A stretch of DNA of 6,231 nucleotides from an uncultured Mucilaginibacter sp. (GCA_903885865.1 CAISKH010000523.1:1-6231), one strand, 5' to 3'. Counted from the first letter of the stretch, positions 1 through 5,401 are shown. Program-made: numbers and translations. Notes: a model not told the origin generated them from the sequence alone.

Positions 1-1089
1 CCGCTGCCGGGTATTTGATATGCCGATACCTGTTCGCTGGGCCGATGATCCGTTTTCTACGATGGTGTTTTGGCAAAAAAACAGCAATTTATTGGCTTCC
101 ACTTTCAGTTTGATGGTGATCTGCGTTGCCGATTGTTTACTGATACCGTATTTAAACACATTTTCAATAAAGGTCATTAATACCAGTGGGGCAATACGCT
201 GATAGCCGATCTCACCCTCCATTTTAAAGTCGAGCCTTGTTTTTTTTCCCAGGCGCAGCCTTTGCAGGTCGATATAATCATTGATGCATTCCCACTCATG
301 TTGTAAAGAGACTAAGTTTTCGGCAACTTCATCGGTAACGTAGCGCATAATGTTTGATAACTTCATAATGCTCTCAGAAGTATGCGGGTCGCCGGTAACC
401 GAAAGCGCGTAAATATTGTTCAGCGTATTAAACAAAAAATGCGGATTGATCTGTGCCTTTAAAAACGAAAGTTCAGCATGGGCCTTTTCGGCTTCGGCTT
501 TTACCATTTTTTTCTCGGTGACCTGCCATTTTTGTACCGTGCTTACGGCTATGCTCAGGCCCATTATCACTATAAAAATAAACAGGCCCACCATATCAAT
601 ATTACCCGATTGATGTATAAAAACAATGCTGTTTGATGGCTTAAAGCGCGGGTCCTGCATGCGCATATCCTGGTGAGGCAATGGGCCAAAGGGCAAGGTT
701 TTACTATTTAGCGCCAGGCTATCGGTTAAAGCCTGATCGGCAGCCTGGGCAGAAGCGGCAGTTTTTACCCGCGGGCTTTGGCGCAGGTTATGCCCCAGTA
801 AATTATCAAACGGCTGTAAATAATAAACGCATCCCGAAAGCAGTAACACAATTATGCCATAACCAATGTATCTTTTCCTGAAAACAAATTTTGGCACCAA
901 ATACCACGCGTTCAGGTAAAACATGAAGATGTACGTTAAACAAAAAAGCCAGTAATAGGGCGATAATATAACAAAATAGGTGCTGCTGATATTATCCTGC
1001 GTGCGGTTCATAAACAGTAACGGGAACCCCAGGAATACCAGCCAGCCGGCTGCATGTATAAAAAACGCGGTGAGCTTAGAACGGTACAT
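1..1089 (-). CDS. LytS/YpdA-type sensor histidine kinase, C-terminus cut by window edge
   Basis: An inner-membrane sensor kinase that autophosphorylates a histidine and passes the phosphate to a response regulator, in this family usually a LytTR-type DNA-binding protein. Reading from the ATG at 1089 gives 363 residues with no stop before base 1. Four hydrophobic segments are visible (about 8-26, 39-62, 73-91, 166-184). A charged helical linker (about 186-210) then leads into the His_kinase signature FLKAQINPHFLFNTLNNIY, with the phospho-acceptor His at residue 217. The N-box is PLVLMTFIENVFKYGI (301-316), and a glycine-rich ATP-lid motif GIGISNTRQR ends the visible part, so roughly 10-30 residues are missing. 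No in-frame upstream start exists before a stop at 1120-1122, and there is no clear Shine-Dalgarno. The partner regulator would be expected just beyond base 1. The ligand is unknown. Family assignment is firm; the specific role is not. Confidence 0.93.
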   Translation of the reverse strand, partial: MYRSKLTAFFIHAAGWLVFLGFPLLFMNRTQDNISSTYFVILSPYYWLFCLTYIFMFYLNAWYLVPKFVFRKRYIGYGIIVLLLSGCVYYLQPFDNLLGHNLRQSPRVKTAASAQAADQALTDSLALNSKTLPFGPLPHQDMRMQDPRFKPSNSIVFIHQSGNIDMVGLFIFIVIMGLSIAVSTVQKWQVTEKKMVKAEAEKAHAELSFLKAQINPHFLFNTLNNIYALSVTGDPHTSESIMKLSNIMRYVTDEVAENLVSLQHEWECINDYIDLQRLRLGKKTRLDFKMEGEIGYQRIAPLVLMTFIENVFKYGISKQSATQITIKLKVEANKLLFFCQNTIVENGSSAQRTGIGISNTRQR

Positions 1090-1410
1090 TTGTAAAATTA
1101 GGCATGATAAATATATAAATTAATACTTCGCGAACCACCGGTAACGAAGCAATAAAGGATATCAACAAAAATAAAGCGCCACAATTAAAGGCGCTTTATT
1201 TTATAACAGGCGTACACACAATCACTCCTCATCTTACCCGCTATTAAATTTAAAGGTGGCCTAAAAATGGCGGGTATACAATAATGTATCGGTGAATATG
1301 GGTTTTGTATAGATGAATAGCGTTTCTTTGCATTTAGCATTTGTTAAAAAAGTTAAATAATTGGGCAAATAATAATTAAACTATTACATTAGTGACACCA
1401 ATTCACTGTT
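1090..1410. other. Divergent intergenic region
   Basis: This 321-base gap separates the kinase gene (minus) from the small secreted-protein gene (plus) and must contain both promoters. It holds the terminator-like hairpin at 1168-1202. It also has TACCCGC (1235-1241) pairing with GCGGGTA (1270-1276), with the palindrome TTAAATTTAA (1244-1253) in the loop. Two small hairpins follow: ATACA/TGTAT (1276-1289), and AGTGA/TCACT (1391-1407), which ends three bases before the ATG at 1411. A weak plus-strand promoter guess is TTTTG (1303-1307) with TTTCTTTG (1323-1330), but its spacing and second base do not fit the Bacteroidota consensus. No coding region is supported here. Confidence 0.5.
1168..1202. 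terminator. Terminator-like hairpin in a divergent gap
   Basis: AAAATAAAGCGCC (1168-1180) pairs perfectly over 13 bases with GGCGCTTTATTTT (1190-1202) around a 9-base loop. The outer stem is A/T-rich, so either strand would carry a T-rich run after the GC core, as in bidirectional intrinsic terminators. The location is odd: the flanking genes are transcribed away from it, so it terminates neither. It could insulate the two promoters, attenuate a longer kinase leader, or be left over from a lost gene. Confidence 0.6.
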
Positions 1411-1770
1411 ATGAAAACGATTGTATTAACATTGATGTTGCTGGCCGGTATTTTACAGGCGAAGGCGCAAACATTTGTGTTACCTAAAAACCCGGGTTAC
1501 CAAATGCGCATAATGCCACCCGACACTAACTGGAATAAATTATTTGTTAAACCGCGAATTGATTCGTTAAGTTCATTAAAAAAATTGCTGGCCCAAAGGC
1601 CCACAGTACAAATTGTTCATGGTTCCATGACTGTGGTTAAACTCCCTAACACCGACCAAAAAATGCCTATAGTGCAAACCGACCGGACGGGTTATACTAT
1701 GCCGGTTATGGGTATGAATTTGCCGCGAGTGTATACTATGAAAAAGCGGGATACCACTGCAAAGCCATAA
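1411..1770 (+). CDS. Small secreted hypothetical protein with a methionine-proline repeat
   Basis: A 119-residue protein of unrecognised family. The N-terminus is a typical Sec signal peptide: MKT, a hydrophobic core (about 4-16), then AKA|Q, giving probable cleavage after residue 19 and a mature protein of about 100 residues starting with Gln. There is no lipobox cysteine and no later membrane segment, so periplasm or export is inferred. The mature part has no cysteine but eight methionines. It contains an imperfect 12-residue repeat, MPIVQTDRTGYT (85-96) and MPVMGMNLPRVYT (97-109), and a basic C-terminus. Methionine-rich periplasmic segments can bind copper or silver, but nothing here proves that. 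The ATG at 1411 is chosen because it gives the signal peptide directly; no Shine-Dalgarno is present and a small hairpin (1391-1407) lies just upstream. The gene appears monocistronic and converges on cdaA. Confidence 0.75.
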   Translation: MKTIVLTLMLLAGILQAKAQTFVLPKNPGYQMRIMPPDTNWNKLFVKPRIDSLSSLKKLLAQRPTVQIVHGSMTVVKLPNTDQKMPIVQTDRTGYTMPVMGMNLPRVYTMKKRDTTAKP

Positions 1771-1782
1771 AATTCAATTATT

Positions 1783-1870
1783 TGGTGGCAGCTTTTTGTC
1801 AGTGTTCACGGAGCGTTCACGGGCGTTCACGCTCGAAAACGTGAACACCGTAAAACACTCTAAACCACCA
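1783..1870. repeat. GTTCACG repeat cluster with nested dyads in a convergent spacer
   Basis: GTTCACG occurs at 1804-1810, 1815-1821 and 1825-1831, with starts 11 and 10 bases apart, and in inverted form (CGTGAAC) at 1840-1846. GTGTTCACG (1802-1810) can pair with CGTGAACAC (1840-1848), and an outer TGGTGG (1783-1788) with CCACCA (1865-1870). The spacer lies between two converging genes, so a role as a bidirectional transcription stop is plausible, although no strong T-tract follows the stem. The helical phasing would also fit an array of protein-binding sites. It is too short and irregular for a CRISPR. Confidence 0.6.
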
Positions 1871-1872
1871 TA

Positions 1873-2664
1873 TTAAAAATCCTTATTCAGCAATTTTTCC
1901 AGTTCAGCGAAGCTGATATTCATTTTAACGCGGCCCTGTTTGGCGTATGATATTTCGCCGGTTTCTTCGGATATGATAATGGCGGTGGCTTCATTAGCTT
2001 CGGTAACACCTATGCCTGCCCTATGGCGCAAGCCAAATTGGGGCGGAAGGTCAACCTTATCTGTAAGGGGCAAAATGCAGCTTGCCGATTTTATTTTATT
2101 TTCAGCTATTACAACCGCACCGTCATGCAGCGGGCTGGTTTTCTGGAAAATACTCTCCAGCAACCGTTTTGATATTTTGGCTTCCAATACTTCGCAGCTA
2201 TTTTGGTAAAACTGCTCATCATAATATTTTGCAAATACTATCAACGCACCGGTACGTGTTTGTTTTAAACTTTTGCAGGCATCAATAATAGGTTTTATTC
2301 GGGCGTAATTATTTTTTTCGGCTTTGGCCTTGCCAAAAAAGTAGCGCCACCAGGCCTTGTTTCGCTGCAGCGACGCATTTTTACCCACCAACAATAAAAA
2401 CCGCCTTATCTCCTGCTGAAATACCACAATGATAACTATAATGCCAACGTTGGTAAAATAGCCCAGTATGGCGGTAAGCAGTTTCATGTGCAGGGCAGTA
2501 ACTGCAAAATTAAGCGCGTATAAAACCGCCAGTCCTATAAAAATATTAGCCGCTATTGTACCCCTGATGAGGCTGTACAACTGGTAAATAATAAACGCTA
2601 CCAATACTACATCCAGCACATCAAAAAATGTGAATTTCAGAAAGCTAAAGTCAAATGAATGCAT
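1873..2664 (-). CDS. cdaA: Diadenylate cyclase CdaA (c-di-AMP synthase)
   Basis: Membrane-bound enzyme that condenses two ATP into cyclic di-AMP plus two pyrophosphates; c-di-AMP controls potassium and osmotic homeostasis and envelope stress in many bacteria. The 263-residue length and architecture fit the CdaA/DacA (TIGR00159) family. Three N-terminal hydrophobic segments (about 14-33, 37-57, 63-84) are followed by a linker and the DAC domain (about 115-255). The hallmark motifs are intact: TGALIVF (138-144), DGA in SPLHDGAVVI (181-183) and RHR in GLRHRAGIGV (213-215), which bind ATP and metal, so an active enzyme is expected. The Firmicute partners cdaR and glmM are absent; the upstream gene is terC. 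A 90-base gap with a GATTTGA repeat precedes the start. TAACTTCG, one base off the TAnnTTTG box, lies only five bases before the ATG on the minus strand, so an own promoter is unproven. Confidence 0.95.
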   Translation of the reverse strand: MHSFDFSFLKFTFFDVLDVVLVAFIIYQLYSLIRGTIAANIFIGLAVLYALNFAVTALHMKLLTAILGYFTNVGIIVIIVVFQQEIRRFLLLVGKNASLQRNKAWWRYFFGKAKAEKNNYARIKPIIDACKSLKQTRTGALIVFAKYYDEQFYQNSCEVLEAKISKRLLESIFQKTSPLHDGAVVIAENKIKSASCILPLTDKVDLPPQFGLRHRAGIGVTEANEATAIIISEETGEISYAKQGRVKMNISFAELEKLLNKDF

Positions 2665-2683
2665 TTTACGAAGTTAATATATA

Positions 2684-2711
2684 GATTTGAGATTTGAGAT
2701 ATTAGATTTGA
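2684..2711. repeat. GATTTGA tandem repeat in the terC-cdaA gap
   Basis: GATTTGA is repeated at 2684-2690, 2691-2697 and 2705-2711, the third copy offset by GATATTA. It lies between the stop of terC and the start of cdaA, upstream of cdaA on the minus strand, where it reads as TCAAATC. From memory, similar TCTCAAATC-type intergenic runs are frequent in Sphingobacteriaceae and relatives, so it may be a dispersed repeat rather than a gene-specific element. That memory was not checked. Confidence 0.6.
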
Positions 2712-2754
2712 GATGGAATTACGGTAAGTGGAGCTTTACACGTCTTCTCAATGC

Positions 2755-3810
2755 TTATTGCTCAATTCTTATTTTTTTCTTCGGAAAAATAAGCGAAGCA
2801 ACAATACTCATTATCAGGATAGCGAGGATAATTAATAACGAATTACCCGTTGTAATGCCAACTCTTTCAGCATAATTAGCGGCCAGCATTTTTAAACCGA
2901 TAAAAGCCAATAGTACGGCCAATCCCACTTTAAGGTAATGAAATTTATCAATAATATTCACCAGCAAAAAGAACATGGAACGCAACCCCAATATGGCAAA
3001 TATGTTGGAGAAAAACACAATGTATGGGTCTTTGGTCACGGAAAATATGGCGGGGATGGAGTCGACGGCAAAAACAACATCAGTACCTTCAATAATAAGC
3101 AGTACCAAAAAAAGGGGGGTGATATATTTTTTATGATCGATACTTAAAAAAAATTTGTCACCTGCAAATTGCGGGTGAACAGAAAAATATTTAGAGGCAA
3201 ACTTTACAATGGTATGGTTTTCTGGGTCTATACGCTCATTGCGGTTACGGTTAACATACATCATGATGCCGGTATAAACCAGGAACGCGCCAAACACGTA
3301 CAGTACCCAATGAAAACGCCCAATTAAAGCGGCACCAACAAAAATGAACAGGAACCTCATCACAATCGCGCCAATGATACCCCAAAACAACACCTTATGA
3401 TAATGCTTCTTACTAACCGCGAAAGCCGTGAAAATAAGCACCATTACAAAAATATTATCAACCGATAAGGCATACTCTACTACATAGCCGGTAATAAATT
3501 CGAGCGCGAGGTTTTTGTTGTACAGGTTTAAACTACCTGCAAGGTCGTTAGGGTTTAAGGTAAGGTGATGAAAGTTTTTATCATTTACTTCGCGCAATGC
3601 GGCAAAGCTGTCAACATGGTGCAGCAGGTGGCCGTAGTTATATATGAGTGCGTAAAAAATAAGCGCCAAAGTTATCCAGGCCGCGCTCATTATGCCGGCG
3701 CGCTTCACGCTTACCGCCCTGTCTGTTTTGGCAAACAAACCCAGGTCAATAGCCAGCATGAGCAATATAAAAATTATAAAGCCCGAAATAAAGATGAGCT
3801 CGCTTGACAT
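2755..3810 (-). CDS. TerC/Alx-family membrane protein, probable manganese exporter
   Basis: Inner-membrane protein of 351 residues in the TerC family, whose characterised members (E. coli Alx, Bacillus MeeF/MeeY) export manganese or supply metal to secreted enzymes. About eight to nine hydrophobic segments are visible. The two family signatures are intact: EYALSVDNIFVMVLIF (112-127) and IEGTDVVFAVDSIPAIFSVT (240-259), with acidic residues D118, D244 and D250 placed inside the membrane as expected for metal passage. Two soluble stretches stand out: a histidine-containing loop after the second helix (about 61-98) and a basic loop at 186-228. The C-terminus is KKKIRIEQ. The start is fixed by a one-base TAATG overlap with the polyprenyl synthase stop, which implies translational coupling. 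No room remains upstream for a yybP-ykoY manganese riboswitch of its own. The substrate is inferred from family, not visible in the sequence. Confidence 0.92.
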   Translation of the reverse strand: MSSELIFISGFIIFILLMLAIDLGLFAKTDRAVSVKRAGIMSAAWITLALIFYALIYNYGHLLHHVDSFAALREVNDKNFHHLTLNPNDLAGSLNLYNKNLALEFITGYVVEYALSVDNIFVMVLIFTAFAVSKKHYHKVLFWGIIGAIVMRFLFIFVGAALIGRFHWVLYVFGAFLVYTGIMMYVNRNRNERIDPENHTIVKFASKYFSVHPQFAGDKFFLSIDHKKYITPLFLVLLIIEGTDVVFAVDSIPAIFSVTKDPYIVFFSNIFAILGLRSMFFLLVNIIDKFHYLKVGLAVLLAFIGLKMLAANYAERVGITTGNSLLIILAILIMSIVASLIFPKKKIRIEQ

Positions 3811-4781
3811 TATTTATCGCGTTCTGTTGTAAAACGTACCAGTTGCTCCAGGCCCGTGCGCGAATCGCCTTCGAGGAAGGTATTTAGTATTGCAAAGGCG
3901 TCATCCCGGTATTTTTCCATTTGAGTGGCGGCATATTGCAAACCACCCATTTTAGTAACAAAACTTATAATAGCGGTAATTTTTGCCGGGTCGTCATTAT
4001 GGTTTTTTACCAGGTTGATCATCCTTTTTTTCTCGGCCTGCTCGCAGTTGTTAAGGGCGTAAATAAGCGGCAGGGTAACTTTTTTCTCCTTAATATCAAT
4101 GCCTAATGGTTTGCCAACATCATCTGTGCCAAAATCAAACATATCATCCTTTATTTGGAAAGCTATGCCTATTTTCTCACCAAAAAGCCGCATTTTTTCA
4201 ATCGTTGCTTCATCGGCCCCGGCTGATGCCGCCCCACAGGCGCAGCAGGAAGCTATTAACGAAGCAGTTTTCTGGCGGATAACCTCGTAATAAACCGGCT
4301 CGCCAATATCCATACGGCGCACTTTTTCTATCTGCAGTAACTCGCCCTCGCTCATTTGCTTTACCGCTTCTGATACAATTTTCAGTAATTTAAAATCACC
4401 ATTATCAATAGAAAGCAGCAAACCTTTTGACAGCAGGTAATCGCCAACCAGTACGGCTATTTTATTTTTCCATAAGGCATTAATGGAGAAAAACCCGCGT
4501 CGTTGGTATGAATTATCAACCACATCATCATGTACAAGGGTTGCTGTGTGCAGCAGCTCCACAAGAGCGGCGCCGCGGTGGGTAGACTCATTGATACCTC
4601 CACAAATACTCGCAGAAAAAAAAACGAACATGGGCCTTATTTGCTTACCCTTACGTTTTACAATGTAGTGGGTAATACGGTCGAGCAATGGTACTGAGCT
4701 TTGCATGGAGGCTTTAAAACGCTCCTCAAAAACATCAATATCAGCAGCAATGGGTTTTTTGATCTCGTTGATGCTCAGCAT
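3810..4781 (-). CDS. ispB: Long-chain (all-E) polyprenyl diphosphate synthase, IspB type
   Basis: Extends an allylic diphosphate with isopentenyl diphosphate to make the side chain of respiratory quinones; in Bacteroidota this is menaquinone, usually MK-7 in Sphingobacteriaceae, so a heptaprenyl product is inferred. The 323 residues match the family. Visible motifs are GKQIRP (45-50, diphosphate binding), the first aspartate-rich motif in LVHDDVVDNSYQRRG (DDVVD 85-89), KT at 171-172, the second aspartate-rich motif KDDMFDFGTDD (211-221), and GKPLGIDIKEKKVTLPLI (223-240). The residues four and five before the first motif are Thr81 and Ala80. Small side chains there leave the elongation tunnel open, which argues for a long chain rather than C15. 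The symbol is a family label; product length is not proven. First gene of the minus-strand block, overlapping terC by one base. Unlike many quinone operons, no other quinone gene is visible beside it. Confidence 0.93.
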   Translation of the reverse strand: MLSINEIKKPIAADIDVFEERFKASMQSSVPLLDRITHYIVKRKGKQIRPMFVFFSASICGGINESTHRGAALVELLHTATLVHDDVVDNSYQRRGFFSINALWKNKIAVLVGDYLLSKGLLLSIDNGDFKLLKIVSEAVKQMSEGELLQIEKVRRMDIGEPVYYEVIRQKTASLIASCCACGAASAGADEATIEKMRLFGEKIGIAFQIKDDMFDFGTDDVGKPLGIDIKEKKVTLPLIYALNNCEQAEKKRMINLVKNHNDDPAKITAIISFVTKMGGLQYAATQMEKYRDDAFAILNTFLEGDSRTGLEQLVRFTTERDK

Positions 4782-4805
4782 GGAAAAATCACCGTATTGT
4801 TATGC

Positions 4806-4824
4806 GCCAAACTGCCTGTTTGGC
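4806..4824. promoter_or_regulatory. 7-5-7 inverted repeat in the ispB leader, with an alternative hairpin
   Basis: GCCAAAC (4806-4812) and GTTTGGC (4818-4824) are perfect inverted copies around TGCCT, ending 24 bases before the ispB start. An overlapping, mutually exclusive pairing exists: TGCCTG (4813-4818) with CAGGCA (4830-4835). The dyad lies between the putative -7 box and the ATG, so it could be a repressor operator or an mRNA switch in the leader. Only the pairing is seen; any function is inference. Confidence 0.45.
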
Positions 4825-4833
4825 AACAGCAGG

Positions 4834-4841
4834 CAAACATA
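4834..4841 (-). promoter_or_regulatory. Candidate -7 box for the ispB-terC transcript
   Basis: On the minus strand this reads TATGTTTG, an exact match to the Bacteroidota sigma-ABfr -7 consensus TAnnTTTG, 52 bases upstream of the ispB ATG. No convincing -33 TTG is found 19-21 bases further upstream, so only half the promoter is supported. The transcript would carry a leader of about 45 bases that includes the 4806-4824 dyad. Confidence 0.4.
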
Positions 4842-5001
4842 AGCTAAAAATATTTATCTGCATTATTACCATAAATATTTTGAATGCAATTAAACTAAAT
4901 ACAAACCAAGCACTCTATTATAATACATTGGCACAATAACTGGTGACGATGCGCACTGCGACTAAAGTGGTGATATAGTTTTTTGGTTATTTTTTATACA
5001 G
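4842..5001 (+). other. A/T-rich gap before an orphan terminator; possible small RNA
   Basis: No open reading frame of note is found between the ispB start and the tRNA on either strand. TATAAT occurs at 4919-4924 on the plus strand, followed by mixed sequence with a short CACT/AGTG pairing (4954-4957 with 4965-4968) and a T-rich run (4979-4996) that leads into the terminator at 5002-5036. Transcription from the TATAAT would give an RNA of about 105 bases. No known RNA family is recognised. The promoter is weak because the normal Bacteroidota box is TAnnTTTG. Confidence 0.3.
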
Positions 5002-5036
5002 GTGGAGTACCGGATACGGTGCTCCGCTTTTTTTTT
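5002..5036 (+). terminator. Strong intrinsic terminator without an obvious gene
   Basis: GTGGAGTACCG (5002-5012) pairs with CGGTGCTCCGC (5017-5027) over 11 base pairs including two G-U pairs, with a GATA tetraloop. It is followed at once by nine T residues (5028-5036). The reverse strand lacks a T-tract after the stem, so it acts for plus-strand transcription. The nearest upstream plus-strand gene is at 1411-1770, and everything in between is on the minus strand. Confidence 0.8.
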
Positions 5037-5056
5037 CCTTCACAGCAATATTATTT

Positions 5057-5064
5057 TACCTTTG
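5057..5064 (+). promoter_or_regulatory. Candidate -7 box for tRNA-Ser
   Basis: TACCTTTG followed by CA is an exact match to TAnnTTTG and very typical of Bacteroidota promoters. It lies just after the terminator at 5002-5036 and 114 bases before the tRNA, so the precursor would have a 5' leader of about 105 bases. The expected -33 TTG near 5035-5038 is not present. The leader contains AATCC/GGATT (5066-5070 with 5078-5082) and the dyad at 5098-5113. Confidence 0.55.
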
Positions 5065-5097
5065 CAATCCGATTTCGGGATTGGAGATACCTTACAC

Positions 5098-5113
5098 AAC
5101 CTGTTTACAGGTT
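5098..5113. repeat. Perfect dyad AACCTGT-TT-ACAGGTT in the tRNA leader
   Basis: Seven-base arms AACCTGT (5098-5104) and ACAGGTT (5107-5113) are perfect inverted copies around TT. In RNA it would fold as AACCTG with a short loop; in DNA it is a compact palindromic operator-like site. It lies between the putative promoter and the tRNA-Ser gene, so it could guide processing or bind a regulator. Confidence 0.45.
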
Positions 5114-5178
5114 TGAGCGTATCGTATAAGATTCCGATCTGCTTAAAACAAGTCGAAGTGACATAAAGAAAATAAAAC

Positions 5179-5266
5179 GGAGGGGTGTCTGAGTGGTCGA
5201 AAGAGCACGCCTGGAAAGTGTGTATACGCCAAAAGTGTATCGAGGGTTCGAATCCCTCCTCCTCCG
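5179..5266 (+). tRNA. tRNA-Ser (anticodon GGA)
   Basis: A class II tRNA of 88 bases that decodes UCC/UCU serine codons. The acceptor stem GGAGGGG (5179-5185) pairs with CTCCTCC (5259-5265) with one G-U, and the discriminator is G5266. The D arm is TCT/AGA (5188-5190 with 5202-5204) around GAGTGGTCGAA. The anticodon stem CACGC/GTGTG (5206-5210 with 5218-5222) encloses CTGGAAA, with anticodon GGA at 5213-5215. The long variable arm pairs TATAC with GTGTA (5223-5227 with 5235-5239). The T arm is GAGGG/CCCTC (5242-5246 with 5254-5258) with loop TTCGAAT. CCA is not encoded: after G5266 come CC and then TT, so CCA must be added by nucleotidyltransferase, as is common in Bacteroidota. A terminator follows at 5349-5381. 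Confidence 0.97.
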
Positions 5267-5337
5267 CCTTCGCCCGCCGAAGCGGGCTACGACGGACAAA
5301 GTCCGTCCATAGTTCGCGAAGGAGGGCTATCGAAGCG
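5267..5337. repeat. GC-rich multi-hairpin palindromic module abutting the tRNA 3' end
   Basis: Starting at the first base after the discriminator, CCTTCGC (5267-5273) pairs with GCGAAGG (5316-5322). This outer stem encloses two perfect hairpins: GCCCGC-CGAA-GCGGGC (5272-5287, overlapping the outer stem by two bases) and GACGGAC-AAA-GTCCGTC (5291-5307). TTCGCGAA (5313-5320) is itself a palindrome. GGGCTA (5284-5289, 5324-5329) and CGAAGCG (5278-5284, 5331-5337) occur as direct repeats. The module is much richer in G+C than the flanks. It resembles REP/MITE-like mobile palindromes; a structured trailer of the tRNA precursor is the alternative. It was probably not built for coding, though reading frames run through it. 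Confidence 0.65.
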
Positions 5338-5348
5338 ATTGAAAAATT

Positions 5349-5381
5349 AAAGGCCTGCAAAGTTTTATTTGCAGGCCTTTT
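5349..5381 (+). terminator. Intrinsic terminator of the tRNA-Ser transcript
   Basis: AAAGGCCTGCAAA (5349-5361) pairs perfectly over 13 bases with TTTGCAGGCCTTT (5368-5380) around the loop GTTTTA, followed by T and then CTTATTTTG. The stem is flanked by A and T runs, so it may work in both directions, but the only gene ending here is the tRNA unit on the plus strand. It separates the tRNA and palindromic module from the GIY-YIG gene. Confidence 0.88.
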
Positions 5382-5385
5382 CTTA

Positions 5386-5401
5386 TTTTGTACGCACAAA
5401 A
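5386..5401. promoter_or_regulatory. TTTTGT-ACGC-ACAAAA dyad before the GIY-YIG gene
   Basis: Six-base arms TTTTGT (5386-5391) and ACAAAA (5396-5401) are perfect inverted copies and end eight bases before the ATG at 5410. The left arm overlaps TATTTTG (5384-5390), which is one base short of the TAnnTTTG box and may be the promoter. If so, the dyad would sit over the transcription start and could be an operator, possibly for autoregulation. This is inference from position. Confidence 0.35.

Noticed and set aside
20..881. Plus-strand open frames of 60-66 residues
   Set aside because: They are antisense to the continuous 363-codon histidine kinase frame with intact H-box and N-box.
1804..1846. 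CRISPR-like array
   Set aside because: The repeat unit is only 7 bases, the spacers are 3-4 bases, and one copy is inverted.
2682..2710. Two exact TAnnTTTG boxes (TAGATTTG) on the plus strand
   Set aside because: They arise from the GATTTGA repeat and point into the antisense of terC with no plus-strand gene downstream.
2938..3807. Plus-strand open frames of 69 and 80 residues
   Set aside because: Both lie antisense to terC, whose family motifs are complete; they have no domain or signal of their own.
3811..3900. yybP-ykoY manganese riboswitch before terC
   Set aside because: terC overlaps the ispB stop by one base, and this stretch is coding sequence of ispB without the riboswitch core.
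5040..5399. Minus-strand open frames (119 and 64 residues) with EEGFEPS- and RRRRDSNPR-like text
   Set aside because: They run antisense through the tRNA-Ser, the palindromic module and the terminator; the sequence is the reverse translation of tRNA arms, a known source of false genes.
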